DNA of 41,681 nt from Streptomyces albicerus (GCF_008905045.1 NZ_VWMY01000055.1:39207-80887); one strand, 5' to 3'; positions 16,835 through 26,671 are shown, numbered from the stretch's first letter. The notes: a model not told the origin generated them from the sequence alone. Translations and numbers: made by a program.

Positions 16835-17792
16835 ATGCCGCTGCCGGACCCGGACAAGATCACTGCAGGGCTGTCGACGACCTGGTCGTGCTTCCTGCTC
16901 GACTGGGACCGCTCACTGCGGTCGGGGAACGATCCGGGGACCGCCCAGTACAACTATCTGCTGGTGGCGGCCCAGTTGGGCCGCTACCTGGGGGAGTACT
17001 CGCCGGATCCGGAGGGCGATGACGCGGCCGAGGATCCGGTGGAGGTCACGCGGGCGCATGTGGAGGCGTTCCAGGCGTGGATGATCGAGACGCGGTCGGC
17101 GTCGACCGCGCTGAACAAGCACAGGCGCTGCAGCAGTTCTTCAAGTGGCTGCTGCTGGACGAGGGCGAGATCGACCGGTCGCCGATGGAACGGGTCCGGC
17201 AGCCGAAGATGCCGCAGAAACTGATTCCGGTCATCCGTGATGAGGAGACCTCGAAGGTCCTCGGCACCTGCCGGGGCAAGCAGTTCGTTCAGCTGCGGGA
17301 CGAGGCGATCATGCGCCTGTACTGCAACACCGGAGCTCGCCTGTCCGAGGTCGGCAACCTGATGCTCGACGACATCGACATAAACACCGAGTCCGTCCAC
17401 TACCACGGCAAGGGCAGCAAAGACCGGCGCGTGCGGTTCGGGCCGAAGACCGCGCGGGCCGTCAGCCGCTATCTGCGGGCCCGCGCCGAGCACAAGGCGG
17501 CCGACCTGCCGGATCTTGGCCGGCCGAGCGGGGGATGCGGCCGCTGGCCCCGAACGGCATCAAGATCATGCTGAAGCGGCGGGGCCTTGCCGCCGGGCTG
17601 GTCAAACTGCACGCGCACCTGTGGCGGCACACCTTCGCCCACGAGTGGAAGCGCGCCGGCGCCGATACCGGCGACCTGATGCTGCTGCTCGGCTGGACGT
17701 CACAGGAGATGCCGCGCCGCTACGGCGCCAGCGCCGCCGCCGAACGGGCCCAGGAAGCCCACCAGCGGATCGGGGTCGGCGACCATGTCTGA
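16835..17792 (+). pseudogene. tyrosine recombinase/integrase, broken by two frameshifts
   Basis: Three consecutive reading frames together make one phage-type integrase of about 318 residues. Frame A (from ATG 16835, GGAGG 9 nt upstream) holds the SAM-like arm- and core-binding domain, ending near TALNKHR. Frame B begins at ALQQFFKWLL (about 17130) and holds the first catalytic part with the Arg in TGARLSE and the HGKGSKDRR loop. Frame C begins near 17520 (ERGMRPLAPNGIK) and holds HLWRHTF (His, Arg), LGW and the terminal catalytic Tyr in RRYG. Both joints fit single-base losses (near 17118-17125 and 17505-17525). All catalytic residues remain, so decay is probably recent, unless sequencing error is involved. 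It starts about 120 bp after tRNA-Pro. Confidence 0.85.
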
Positions 17793-18242
17793 GCCCCGAA
17801 TGACGCCGACGCGGCCGGGCACGGTGCGTGAGCAGCGGCTGGCCTTCCGTGCCGTCACCGTGATCGCCGGAGCCCTGGTGGGCCTGGCCTTCCTCTTCGG
17901 CTTCGGCAACGTATGGACGTTGGCCCTGCGGCTGGGGGTGTCCGCCTGGGTGGCCCCGCTTGTCGCGCCTGCCGTGGACCTGTCCGTCCTGGCACTGCTG
18001 CTGGCGATCCGCTACCTCGCCCTCTACGGCGCCCCGCCGCGGCCTTGCGCCCGGCCCGCAGGCTGCTGCTCCTGTCCAGGCTGCTAACGCTCGCCCTGAA
18101 CGTCACGGAACCGCTGCTCGTCGGCGCGTACGGGCGGGCGGCCTTCGACGCGGTCGGCCCGCTGCTGCTGATCTGCCTGCCGGTCGGCTGTTTCAGGCTC
18201 ATCGCCGCCAACCAAGGCATGTGGAGGGCACGGCGAGCGTGA
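17785..18242 (+). pseudogene. DUF2637/Spd-like membrane protein, frameshifted
   Basis: The ATG at 17785 overlaps the end of the integrase frame. The first part (FRAVTVIAGALVGLAFLFGF, then a second helix with VAPAVDLSVLALLLAIRYLAL) has two membrane segments. After about 18030-18045 the reading shifts by one frame and continues as ALRPARRLLLLSRLLTLALN and further hydrophobic segments to 18242. The composite resembles the DUF2637 membrane proteins often annotated as Spd plasmid-spread proteins on Streptomyces conjugative elements. Together with the integrase it marks a degraded integrative element. The loss of one base at the joint mirrors the integrase breaks. Confidence 0.7.
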
Positions 18243-18744
18243 TCAAGCGGCCAACTGTGACGCTCAGGTGCGACACGAGGTCGCTCCACATAAGTAAGGA
18301 CAGCCAGGTGGAGGAGGTACCGATCGGCTGAATTTCAGGCCAGTGTCCAGGCGCGCCCTCGCGCTCACATGCGTCGCTGGTAACGGCGGGGTGTGAAGCT
18401 GAGCGTTCAAGCCCATGGGGTCCTCGGCCATCAAGGAGCCACAGGCGAATCGCCTCTGCGGGTGAAGTGTTGGGCGGATACGCGTGGTGAGCGAACTCGA
18501 CGCGGTAAGCGATCGCGAGGCCTCGTCGAGGCGATCGTCGAGGCCGCAGACACCGACCCAGGTCTCAGCTGCCGCACGGCTCCGCCTCTGGGTGCTGAGC
18601 CGGCGGTGTCGCCTCGAACTGCTGTCACCGTGACCCTTTCCCGGCACGGCAACTCCCGCCTCCCCCTTCGCATCTCGGCTTCGGCGATGTCATCGGCATC
18701 AGCGTCAGGCCTTGGCGGACCGCACGGCGGGCCGTGACGGGGAG
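18243..18744. other. gene-poor stretch after the integrase remnant
   Basis: About 500 bp with no reading frame that shows a recognisable domain or consistent coding bias on either strand. It probably belongs to the degraded element or its boundary. No direct repeat of the tRNA-Pro 3' end was seen here, so the far attachment site, if any, is not identified. Confidence 0.5.
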
Positions 18745-18939
18745 TCACGCGAGGCTGGACCTGCGTCGGTGAGGGATCAGGACTGCGTTGCGGCGGTGGC
18801 GCCGTGACTCTGGAAGGTTGGCGCGAGTCAGGGACTGGTCGCGGGCATCCACATAGTGGTCGGCGTCGATGATGAAGACGTGCACGTCAGAGTTGCCGTA
18901 GGCGGGTTGGACAGCGATGGTGGCAGACCAGAAAGGCAT
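18745..18939 (-). CDS. small hypothetical protein at the end of the mannan operon
   Basis: Possible protein of 64 residues beginning MPFWSATIAVQPAYGNSDVH; no family recognised. Support is positional: AGGAG sits about 9 nt upstream of its ATG (inside the gap after the GH38 stop), and it starts 23 bp downstream of that gene in the same direction. The N-terminal half alternates hydrophobic and polar residues like a small beta-alpha domain (VHVFIIDADHYVDARDQ), while the last 20 residues are Arg-rich and may be read-through of non-coding sequence. It could be the truncated start of a longer protein cut off by the neighbouring element remnant. Confidence 0.4.
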   Translation of the reverse strand: MPFWSATIAVQPAYGNSDVHVFIIDADHYVDARDQSLTRANLPESRRHRRNAVLIPHRRRSSLA

Positions 18940-18962
18940 GGTGGGGGCTCCTGTCCGGTGCT

Positions 18963-21900
18963 TCAGCTGCTCTGTTGCTGTGGAGTTGGCGGTTTGGAGT
19001 TGCGATCTTCCGACGTGCCGACTGCCGTTTGGCGCAACTGGAGGGTGACTGCTGCCGTTCCGAAGGCCGGCACATCGACCGAGATGACGCCGTCCGGTTC
19101 CGGGGTGAGTTCGCTGGGGACCAGGCCGAGGTAGTTCGTGCGGAAAGCCTGGGTGAAGGGGAACGGGATGCTCAGAGGGCAGGTGACCGGGACATCGGCG
19201 TTGGACTGCAGGCGGATCATGAGGCTTCCTTCGCTCGGCACGGTCAGGCCCACGAGACGTACACGATGATCCTCCACGGTCAGGAACTGCGTCTGCGCCG
19301 GCGGCTCCGGCTGAGCCTCGGCACGGGCGCGGACCGCTACGAGCGGGTGGCTGGTGACGGCCGCGGTGCGCATGGCCAACTGCTCGCCGAGCCCGCCGGA
19401 GGCATGTGCGGCACTGGAAATTCCCTCGGCGGCGGCGAAGCCGACGCTGTAGCGAAAGACGTGATCAAAGGCCTGCTGAGCGGGGAAATTCGTGTCCCAG
19501 ATGTTGTTGTGCACCCAGGAGAAAACGGTGGCCGGTTCCTCTTGCGGCAACGACTGCGGATAGGGAACGTAAGGGATCGCGATCCCGCCGAGCTGGACGA
19601 GGGGCGCGTCGGCCGTGGCCAGGGCGGCGTGGTGGAGGCCGTCGCTCAGACTGATCCAGCGCCGGATAGCTCGCATGTGGGTGGCGGACCCTGGCACGGT
19701 CGCAAGTCCGGTACCCGTGACACCGCCTGTCGCTTCCATGCGTACGGCGGGATCGTCCAGGGCAAAGGGGAACGCGAAGAACGCACTCTCCTTGGTCAGC
19801 GTCGCGGTTTTGTCGATGCGGTTTTCTATGTCGATGCGAGCCGCGTCGTGGGGGAGGTGCACCGTCACGCGGAGTCGGCGCGTGCCGGCCGGGGTGCATT
19901 CATAGACCAGCGTGTGGCCGGTGGCGTCGGCGCGGCGTTCGACGAGTGCTGCGGGCGGTGCCGTGTGGCGCGAGGCGAGCAGGTGCATCGAGTCGTCGGC
20001 GACGGTCTTGCTGGATTGGTGATTGAACGCCCCGGCGGTGGCGTACTCGTCGTACACGTAGCCGTTGAAGCCGATGACGGCGTCCTGCCGGACGAGTTCA
20101 CGCCCGGTGTGTTTGTCGAGGATGGAGCCGATGCAGGCCTGACGCAGATCAACCGTGACGCGCAGGTGATCGTTCTCCAGGACGGTCGGATCCGCGGGCA
20201 GTTCGGTGCTGTCACCGTTTTCCGTGGCGGAAGTGGCACCGGGGAGGATGTCCAGGCGCACGGCTCCGCAGGCCGGCACGTCAGTGAGGGGCACGTGCAG
20301 GAACCGGCCGGCTGCCCGGTGGCGGTCGTTGCTCTGGGCTTCCTCGGTAAAGGGCAGGGACGTGCCGGTACGGGCATCGAGAACCTGCACTGCCTCGCTC
20401 AGGGCCACGGTGCTCTCGGGCAGGAACAGCCGTGCCGTCTCCGTGCGTGGCCAGCTGCAGGTGTTCACGACGTAGTAGCAAGCCAGAGCGCCTGCGGAGG
20501 GTGCGAAGGCTTCGCCGAGCAGCGCGGCGGCGGAGTCCAGCAGGGTCTCCGCGTCGTCGTGGGCGCGCAGGGCCTGGGAGTACTTCCAGTGCCACTGCTT
20601 TTCGCCGGAGCCGTGTCCGTGATCGCCGTGGGTCCAGGGGTCACCGGCGCCCCAGGTGTGTTCGTTGAACAGGGAAGCCGAACGGTAGACGGCCGGCGCG
20701 GTCTCGGTGACGACCGGGCTGCCGGGCACGCCCATCAACTGAGCGTAACCAGCCACGGTTTGCGCCTCGGTGAGGGCGGCCTGGCCGCGGCGCGTGGCCG
20801 CGAGCGGGACGGCCCCCGCACCGACCCCGTCGACCCACCAGTCGCTCCAGTCGCCCTGGTGGGTCTCCAGCCGGTCCCCGACACGCTTTTCGGCGTCCTC
20901 GAAGAAGTCCTGGTTCCGGGAGGCCCGCAGCTGCGGGAACGCCCACTGCTCGTTCCAGCGGCGCACAGTGTCGGAGATGATCCGCCGGGGTGGGCCATTG
21001 TCCGCGAACTTGCCCAGCACACGCAGGTGCAGCACGTCCCAGGGGTAGGGATCGGATGTGACTCCGTGATCGAGAATGGGGAAGCCCGGGATCCCGCGGC
21101 CTTCGTGGGGGTAGGGGAACTCGGCCAGCGCGCTGAGGTAGGCGGGCAGGAGGTCGTCGACGTGGTGGTAGGACTCGTCGAAACCCAGAATCGATCCCTC
21201 CATGTACGCCAGTCCGTGCGGTGTGTCCGTGCGCCAGACCAGGAGGCTGTTGCCGCTGGGTGCCTGCCAGCGGAAGAGCCGTGGCAGGTGTTCCCCGCCG
21301 ACGAGGTGCGGTACGGCGCGCCCGGCCCAGTTGTGCGCCACGGAGAGGTAGCGGATGCCGTTGCCCGCCAAGACGTCGGGCAGGCCGACCACTTGGCCGG
21401 GCACGTCGGTCTGCATGGCTGTGCGGATGTCGATGCCGTGCCGGTCGCGCAGGTCCAGCACGGGGCGGACGAGTTCGTGCAGTTCGTCGGTGGAGCAGGT
21501 CTCCGTATGGAGGTTGAACGGCATCGCCGTGAGTTCGATGCGGCCTTCGCGCACCCGGTCGAGGAAGCTGTCGACCTGGCGGCGAGGGCGGTTGGACTGC
21601 CAGTCCTGGAAGGAGTGGAAGCCCTCAACGGCCCACCGGAACCGGGCGGGTTCTGGCCAGTCGTCGGTGTCGTGGCACAGCTCGAGCAGCGAGTCGAGGT
21701 ACGCCCGGTGCTCGGCCATCACCCGCCCCTGGGGGTCGGTGTAGCCGATGTCGAGGTGGGAGTGCTGCACCAGGTGGAGCGTCCAGTGACGCTGCGGTCG
21801 CGCCTCGAAGTCGAACCGGGTGCCTTCTTCCAGGTCGGGCAGCTCGATCAGCAGGGGTGTCGGTGCGTCTACCTCCGGCACCAGGATGCGGGTGTCGGAG

Positions 21901-22190
21901 CCGGGACCGGGGAGGATTTCGCAGGTGACCGGGGTGCCCCCGCTCGTGGTGACCCGGGCCCGCGTGACGCGCGGCAGGGCGTCGTGCGAGCCCGCGCCGC
22001 GGCGGCGCAGACGCAGTCGGATGGACTGGAGCAGTCCACCCTTCCCGTCGCGGCGCAGCAGGGGCTCGCCCGACAGCTGCATCTTCAGGTCGCCGATGCC
22101 GGCGCTGGTGGTGACCACGCGGTCACGCAGGATGTCGCGCGCGATGTCGGAGTCCCACCAGGAAGGCCGGGTCAATGGTGCCTTGGGCAT
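18963..22190 (-). CDS. GH38 family alpha-mannosidase
   Basis: Large enzyme of 1075 residues without a signal peptide, so likely cytosolic. The catalytic domain shows HSHLDIGYTD (143-152) with the metal-binding His and Asp, and the nucleophile Asp262 in TAMQTDVPG. The alpha-mannosidase middle three-helix region follows, with FNEHTWGAGDPW near 535-547, and a long beta-sandwich C-terminal domain. It releases mannose from alpha-linked manno-oligosaccharides. The start at ATG 22190 leaves homologous sequence at the N-terminus; an upstream in-frame ATG at 22262 would add 24 unlike residues. It follows the GH76 gene by 106 bp in the operon. Inferred substrate: oligosaccharides imported by the ABC system. 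Confidence 0.93.
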   Translation of the reverse strand: MPKAPLTRPSWWDSDIARDILRDRVVTTSAGIGDLKMQLSGEPLLRRDGKGGLLQSIRLRLRRRGAGSHDALPRVTRARVTTSGGTPVTCEILPGPGSDTRILVPEVDAPTPLLIELPDLEEGTRFDFEARPQRHWTLHLVQHSHLDIGYTDPQGRVMAEHRAYLDSLLELCHDTDDWPEPARFRWAVEGFHSFQDWQSNRPRRQVDSFLDRVREGRIELTAMPFNLHTETCSTDELHELVRPVLDLRDRHGIDIRTAMQTDVPGQVVGLPDVLAGNGIRYLSVAHNWAGRAVPHLVGGEHLPRLFRWQAPSGNSLLVWRTDTPHGLAYMEGSILGFDESYHHVDDLLPAYLSALAEFPYPHEGRGIPGFPILDHGVTSDPYPWDVLHLRVLGKFADNGPPRRIISDTVRRWNEQWAFPQLRASRNQDFFEDAEKRVGDRLETHQGDWSDWWVDGVGAGAVPLAATRRGQAALTEAQTVAGYAQLMGVPGSPVVTETAPAVYRSASLFNEHTWGAGDPWTHGDHGHGSGEKQWHWKYSQALRAHDDAETLLDSAAALLGEAFAPSAGALACYYVVNTCSWPRTETARLFLPESTVALSEAVQVLDARTGTSLPFTEEAQSNDRHRAAGRFLHVPLTDVPACGAVRLDILPGATSATENGDSTELPADPTVLENDHLRVTVDLRQACIGSILDKHTGRELVRQDAVIGFNGYVYDEYATAGAFNHQSSKTVADDSMHLLASRHTAPPAALVERRADATGHTLVYECTPAGTRRLRVTVHLPHDAARIDIENRIDKTATLTKESAFFAFPFALDDPAVRMEATGGVTGTGLATVPGSATHMRAIRRWISLSDGLHHAALATADAPLVQLGGIAIPYVPYPQSLPQEEPATVFSWVHNNIWDTNFPAQQAFDHVFRYSVGFAAAEGISSAAHASGGLGEQLAMRTAAVTSHPLVAVRARAEAQPEPPAQTQFLTVEDHRVRLVGLTVPSEGSLMIRLQSNADVPVTCPLSIPFPFTQAFRTNYLGLVPSELTPEPDGVISVDVPAFGTAAVTLQLRQTAVGTSEDRNSKPPTPQQQSS

Positions 22191-22296
22191 GGTGCGTTGG
22201 TGTCCTTTTGGGTTGAGGGATTTGGGTTGAGGGACGATGTGCGGGCCAAGGCGCGGTGTCACGAGGGGGGCAGTCAGCCGACTGCGGATGGTGGTC

Positions 22297-23490
22297 TCAG
22301 CGTGTGGTGCGGGCCAGAGTGGCGAAGATCTGGATCATGGCGGACTGTTCGAGGGTTTCGGCCGGAATCTTGGGGTCGTAGTCGCCGCCGCCCGACGGTT
22401 GGAAGTGGAACAGCCCGGTCGCGGCGTTTCGGTTGGTGGCGTACGTGCTGTCCGCGTAGGTGCTCATGGCCTGCCGGTAGGCGGGGTTGGGGCGTACGGC
22501 GTTCAGGGCGAGCAGGTCCTTGAAGTAGAAGGCATTGAAGATGGCCGGCTGATCGTGCAGGCGGCTGCCCTGGGTCCAGTACGCCAGGGAGCCGCGGGCG
22601 TCCTCGACGGCCTTGTTCAGGTAGTCGGCGTTGCCGGTGCCGCGGTAGAGGGCGGTAGCCGTGCCGATCATGGAGCCTGAGTTGTAGGTCCACAGGGTCG
22701 GGTTCGTGCTGCCGTCGTCGCCGCGGTCATTGGCGTACAGTCCCGGTTCCTTCCGCATGCACGAGTACACCCAGCCGTACCACTGCTTGGCCTTGTCGAG
22801 GTAGGTGCGCTTGTGGGTGTGCACGTAGAGCCTGGCGGCGAGCTGGGCGGACAGGGCCGTGACATTGGTGGCGCGGACGTTGTTGTTGGGGGAGTCGAAC
22901 CAGTCCATGCCGCCGGGGCAGGGCTTGGCGGGGTCGCCGTCCCAGGCGCGTGTGACGATGGGCACGACCTGCTCGGCCCGGTTCAGGAACTTGGTGTCGC
23001 CGGTGCTCTCATACTGGTCGAGTTGGCTCAGCGCGACCACGGCGTTGTCGTCGTAGTACACGTCACCGCCCGTTCCCAAGGGGGCCGGCAGATAGGACTG
23101 GTAGCCCGGCCGGTCGCCCGGCGCGAAGTACAACTCGACGGTGTCGAAGCGCTCGGCAGCGTCCGGGCGGTAGGCCGGGCCGGTGCCCGGGAGTTGCTGC
23201 ATGTCCACGGTTGCTGCGGCGGCCTCGCGCAGCGGCCAAAGGTAGGAGTGCTCCCGGTCTGTAGGCTGCCGGGGCGTGCGTTCCAGGTACAGGCCGTGGT
23301 TGTCGGCGCCCTCGTACAGGTGAGTCTGCAGGGCGTCGTAGGCGTTGGTGGCACGGTCGGCCCACACGGCGGAGGACACGGGGTGAGGGCGTGCGGGAGG
23401 AGTGGGCTGGGCGTGCGCGGGGACGGCACTCCACAGCAGGCTTGCGCAGGCGGTGGTCACGGTGGCATGGCGGAGCAGTGATCTCAGCAT
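22297..23490 (-). CDS. GH76 family endo-alpha-1,6-mannanase, secreted
   Basis: Protein of 397 residues with a Sec signal peptide (Arg-containing start, hydrophobic core, AHA cleavage site near 25-28). The mature part is an (alpha/alpha)6 barrel of family GH76, including YYDDNAVVALSQL (about 145-157) with the adjacent catalytic Asp pair 147-148. GH76 enzymes cut the alpha-1,6 backbone of fungal-type mannan. It lies 36 bp downstream of the second permease gene, so secretion, import and breakdown are encoded together. No carbohydrate-binding module is attached. It may act on yeast or filamentous fungal wall mannan, as an inference from family. Confidence 0.93.
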   Translation of the reverse strand: MLRSLLRHATVTTACASLLWSAVPAHAQPTPPARPHPVSSAVWADRATNAYDALQTHLYEGADNHGLYLERTPRQPTDREHSYLWPLREAAAATVDMQQLPGTGPAYRPDAAERFDTVELYFAPGDRPGYQSYLPAPLGTGGDVYYDDNAVVALSQLDQYESTGDTKFLNRAEQVVPIVTRAWDGDPAKPCPGGMDWFDSPNNNVRATNVTALSAQLAARLYVHTHKRTYLDKAKQWYGWVYSCMRKEPGLYANDRGDDGSTNPTLWTYNSGSMIGTATALYRGTGNADYLNKAVEDARGSLAYWTQGSRLHDQPAIFNAFYFKDLLALNAVRPNPAYRQAMSTYADSTYATNRNAATGLFHFQPSGGGDYDPKIPAETLEQSAMIQIFATLARTTR

Positions 23491-23526
23491 GGTTGCCCTT
23501 CGTGGCTGGAAGGAAGCGTGCAGGGG

Positions 23527-24342
23527 TCAGCGGTGGATCTTGAGGCTGCTGATGAAGAAGCGCTGGGCGGAGAAGAACAGCACCAGGGTCGGTAGGGAGA
23601 CGAGGAGGGCACCGGCCAGCACGACCGGGGGCCCGACGTTGGAGTAGTTGCCCTGCAGATCGGCGAGCGCGGCCATGATGGGCCGGATGTTGCGGCTCGT
23701 GGTGAGCGTGATGCCGAACATCAGGTCGTTCCAGACGGCCACGAACTGGAACACGAACACGGCGATCATGGCGGATTTGCTCAGCGGGACGTGGATCTGC
23801 CAGAACAGCCGCCACCAGGAAGCACCGTCCACACGCGCGGCTTCCACGACTTCCCGCGGCAGTGTGAGGGCGTAGTTGCGCATGACAAAGAACGCGAAGG
23901 GAATCGCGATGGCCGTGTAGATCAGAACGAGCCCGATCTGGGTGTCGTAGAGGGAAGTCTCCGCGTAGGAGAGAAACAGCGGCCGGATGAAGACCTGCAG
24001 GGGCAGCAGCGTGCCTGAGTAGATCACCCAGAACCACAGCACCTGCCGCTTCATGGGCATGATGATGGTGGCGAAGGCGGCGCACGTAGCCACCCCGACA
24101 GCGGCCAGCGCGCTGACAACGGCGTACAGCAGACTGTTGCCGAGCGCCGGGCCGAGTTGGGCCTTGTCCCAGGCCTGGGACATGTTGTCGAACAGTCCGA
24201 AACTCTCTGGCAGCCAGTGCGGACTGCCCGAGTAACTCTCGGCTGGAACCAGTGCGTTGACCACAAGGAGCCATGTCGGAACCAGCCACAGCACGGCGAG
24301 CACCACGACGGTGCCATTGCGCAGACCTCGGCCCAGAGACAT
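23527..24342 (-). CDS. carbohydrate ABC transporter permease (MalG-like)
   Basis: Inner-membrane permease of 271 residues with six hydrophobic segments. The cytoplasmic EAA loop, EAARVDGASWWRLFWQIHVPLSKS (about 178-201), is the contact point for the ATPase. It pairs with the adjacent MalF-like permease; only 3 bp separate the two genes. No ATPase gene is in the locus, as is usual in Streptomyces, where one shared ATPase (MsiK) serves many sugar importers. The substrate is inferred from the flanking GH76 and GH38 genes to be alpha-manno-oligosaccharides. Confidence 0.94.
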   Translation of the reverse strand: MSLGRGLRNGTVVVLAVLWLVPTWLLVVNALVPAESYSGSPHWLPESFGLFDNMSQAWDKAQLGPALGNSLLYAVVSALAAVGVATCAAFATIIMPMKRQVLWFWVIYSGTLLPLQVFIRPLFLSYAETSLYDTQIGLVLIYTAIAIPFAFFVMRNYALTLPREVVEAARVDGASWWRLFWQIHVPLSKSAMIAVFVFQFVAVWNDLMFGITLTTSRNIRPIMAALADLQGNYSNVGPPVVLAGALLVSLPTLVLFFSAQRFFISSLKIHR

Positions 24343-24345
24343 TGG

Positions 24346-25311
24346 TTATTCGCCTTTCACGTCGAGCTGACGACGCAGATAGAGCCAGGAAGCCGCCAGC
24401 ACGATCACGGTGAGAACGACTGCGATCGCCGCTCCCGCACCAGGCCGCAGTTCCAGGAAGGTCTCGTTGTACATGGACACCGCCAGGGTCTCCGTGGCAC
24501 GTCCGGGGCCCCCTTGGGTGAGCACCCAGATCAGGTCGAACGACTTGAGGCCGTTGACGAGACTCATGCCGATCACGATGATCGAGACAGGCCGGAGCTG
24601 AGGCAGGACGATGTGGCGGAACTGCTGCCAGCTCCCCGCGCCGTCCAGGGCACCGGCCTCCAAGGTCTCCGGCGGGATGGACTGCAGGCCGACCAGAAAG
24701 AGGATGACTGCCACGCCGGTGGCCTGCCAGGCGTTGGCGAGGATCATCACGACGGTGTTGCCCGGCCAGGTCAGCAGCCATCCCTGGGCGAGTGAGTCCA
24801 GATTCAGCGTGGTCAGGACCTGGTTGACGGCGCCGTCGGTCGTGAGCATGAAGTTCCAGACCACTGCCACCGCAGAACCCGAGAGCGCATAGGGAAGCAC
24901 TACGCACAGCCGTGCCAGACGCGACCAGCGCGTGGCGTTGGTCATGCAGGCGATGGCAAGTCCGAGCACGAAGGGGAGCAGGACTGTGCCCACCACCCAC
25001 ATCAGAGTGTTCTGAATCGAGCGGGACAACGCCGGGTCGGAAGCGAACAGTGAGTAGTTGTCGAACCAGCTGAACGACGAGGTCCGGGTGTCGCTGAAGA
25101 AGCTTCGGTAGACGGTCCAGACGAACGGGGCGAGCAGGAAGGCGGTGACCAGGAGTACAGCCGGAGCCATGAACGTCCCGGCCGTCAGGCGCTCACGCCT
25201 CTTGCGCCACGTGTGCGTCATGGGCGAAGGCGGTGCACTGCCGGGTGAGGGCACTATGGGGAGCCCGCCGCCGGTGGCGGAAGTGCGTCGGTCGGTCGAG
25301 GAAGTGCTCAT
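24346..25311 (-). CDS. sugar ABC transporter permease (MalF-like)
   Basis: Inner-membrane permease of 321 residues. After a polar N-terminal tail of about 45 residues there are six hydrophobic segments, and the EAA loop EAGALDGAGSWQQFRHIVLPQL is near residues 218-239. Its ATG overlaps the stop of the binding-protein gene (ATGA at 25308-25311). It forms the channel with the MalG-like partner encoded immediately downstream. Confidence 0.94.
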   Translation of the reverse strand: MSTSSTDRRTSATGGGLPIVPSPGSAPPSPMTHTWRKRRERLTAGTFMAPAVLLVTAFLLAPFVWTVYRSFFSDTRTSSFSWFDNYSLFASDPALSRSIQNTLMWVVGTVLLPFVLGLAIACMTNATRWSRLARLCVVLPYALSGSAVAVVWNFMLTTDGAVNQVLTTLNLDSLAQGWLLTWPGNTVVMILANAWQATGVAVILFLVGLQSIPPETLEAGALDGAGSWQQFRHIVLPQLRPVSIIVIGMSLVNGLKSFDLIWVLTQGGPGRATETLAVSMYNETFLELRPGAGAAIAVVLTVIVLAASWLYLRRQLDVKGE

Positions 25312-26621
25312 GCTTCGTCACGCCTCCAGGCGGCCCATTCGTCTTGTGCACGCTCCTGCATCCGGCGCAGCGTGGTGGCCGGGGAGGTCTGCCCGGCCAT
25401 GAAGCCGCCCAGGTCGTTGGTGTTGCCCTGGATGAGGCTCGGGGGGCTGGCTTCCCAGTACCTGATCAGCGGGAGCCGGCGCTCCCGGGCGATGTCCCGC
25501 TGTAGCTCTGCCACGACGGGGTTACTCGAACGCACCGTCGGGTTGGCCGAGCTGTCCTGCAGGAAATCGCTCCACACCCGCTGAACCGACGGGTCGAGCC
25601 AGGCTCCGACATTCTTCATGGCCGCGGCGTGCGAGGAAGCGCGGGCGGGCACCGCGAAGACGCCTGACTCGGTGATCACGCTCTTGGGGACAGAGGGCCG
25701 CACCGTGGGAAGAATGAAGGCACCGTAGTCGGCGCCCGGTTTCATGCCGACGGCGCTCATTCCCTGCGCCTGCCATGTGCCGTGCAGGAACATGCCCACC
25801 GTGCCGGCCTTCAGCGCGCCGGGGCCGCGGGCTTGGTCGAAGTCGGGCGATGTCATCCAGCCCTTGCGCATGAAGTCGTGCCAGATGTCCATCGCTTGGC
25901 GCGCTGCGTCGTCGAGATAGGAAGCCTCGCCTGCCACCAGCTTCTGGTAGAAACGCGGGTCGACCTTGGTGACCAGCTCCTGGAACCACTCGATCGCGGG
26001 CCAGCCCCCGACCTGACTGGCCAAGAACGGCGTGATCTTGTTCCGCTTGAGAACCTCCGCACAGTGCAGCAGTTCAGCCCAGCTGGACGGGGCGGACAGC
26101 CCCAACTTCCTGAACACAGGCTTGCTGTAGAACAGCACGTAGTACGACTCGTACAGCGGGACGCCGTAGACCTTCCCGTGGTACGACATCGTCTCCCGGG
26201 TCGCGTCGCGCACCCACCCCTTGGCCGCGTACTGTCCCCAGACGCTCGACAGGTCTGTGAGTCCGCCTGCGCGGGCCAGACGCTTGAGCTGATAGCCCGA
26301 GGCCCACTTGACCATGTCGGAGGCCTTCGAGGTCTGCAGGGTCATCTGCACGACCTGCTGATACGACGTCACCGAGGGATTCGACAGCGGCCGCAACGCA
26401 TACCCGGTGATCTTCTCCAGTTCGCGCCCCGCCGAGCGATACCCCTCGTCCCAAGTGGCGTTGTCGTTGGAGATGCTCGTCGTCCCTGGCTGCGGGGAAG
26501 TGCTTGCTCCGCGAGCGCAGCCCTCTACCGCGAGAGCGACCGCACCTGCGGTCATCCCGGCGAGGAAGCGACGCCGAACAAGCGGCGCGGCTGCGCGGCG
26601 GGGCGTGCTCGATGCTGTCAT
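25308..26621 (-). CDS. extracellular solute-binding lipoprotein of the sugar ABC importer
   Basis: Protein of 437 residues of the family 1 solute-binding proteins. The signal region has a twin-arginine-like RRRFLAG (16-22) and a lipobox ending at Cys35 (AVEGC), so it is probably a Tat-exported lipoprotein. The mature part has the typical LTDLSSVW, YGVPLYES and GTWQAQGM segments. Likely ligand: mannan-derived oligosaccharides, from context. It is first in a minus-strand operon with two permeases, GH76 and GH38. The ATG (26621) is preceded by AAGGTGATC, a strong anti-SD match. An operator-like palindrome overlaps the predicted -10. Confidence 0.94.
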   Translation of the reverse strand: MTASSTPRRAAAPLVRRRFLAGMTAGAVALAVEGCARGASTSPQPGTTSISNDNATWDEGYRSAGRELEKITGYALRPLSNPSVTSYQQVVQMTLQTSKASDMVKWASGYQLKRLARAGGLTDLSSVWGQYAAKGWVRDATRETMSYHGKVYGVPLYESYYVLFYSKPVFRKLGLSAPSSWAELLHCAEVLKRNKITPFLASQVGGWPAIEWFQELVTKVDPRFYQKLVAGEASYLDDAARQAMDIWHDFMRKGWMTSPDFDQARGPGALKAGTVGMFLHGTWQAQGMSAVGMKPGADYGAFILPTVRPSVPKSVITESGVFAVPARASSHAAAMKNVGAWLDPSVQRVWSDFLQDSSANPTVRSSNPVVAELQRDIARERRLPLIRYWEASPPSLIQGNTNDLGGFMAGQTSPATTLRRMQERAQDEWAAWRRDEA

Positions 26622-26671
26622 TGATCACCTTCACCGAACGGGCCACCTGGTATGGCCGGATGTGACCCTGG

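Noticed and set aside
18393..18737. Plus-strand frame of 114 codons after the element remnant
   Set aside because: No ribosome-binding site or domain; codon use is not gene-like.
18975..22523. Plus-strand open frame of 1182 codons opposite the GH38 gene
   Set aside because: GH38 motifs are on the minus strand and the plus-strand translation shows no domain.
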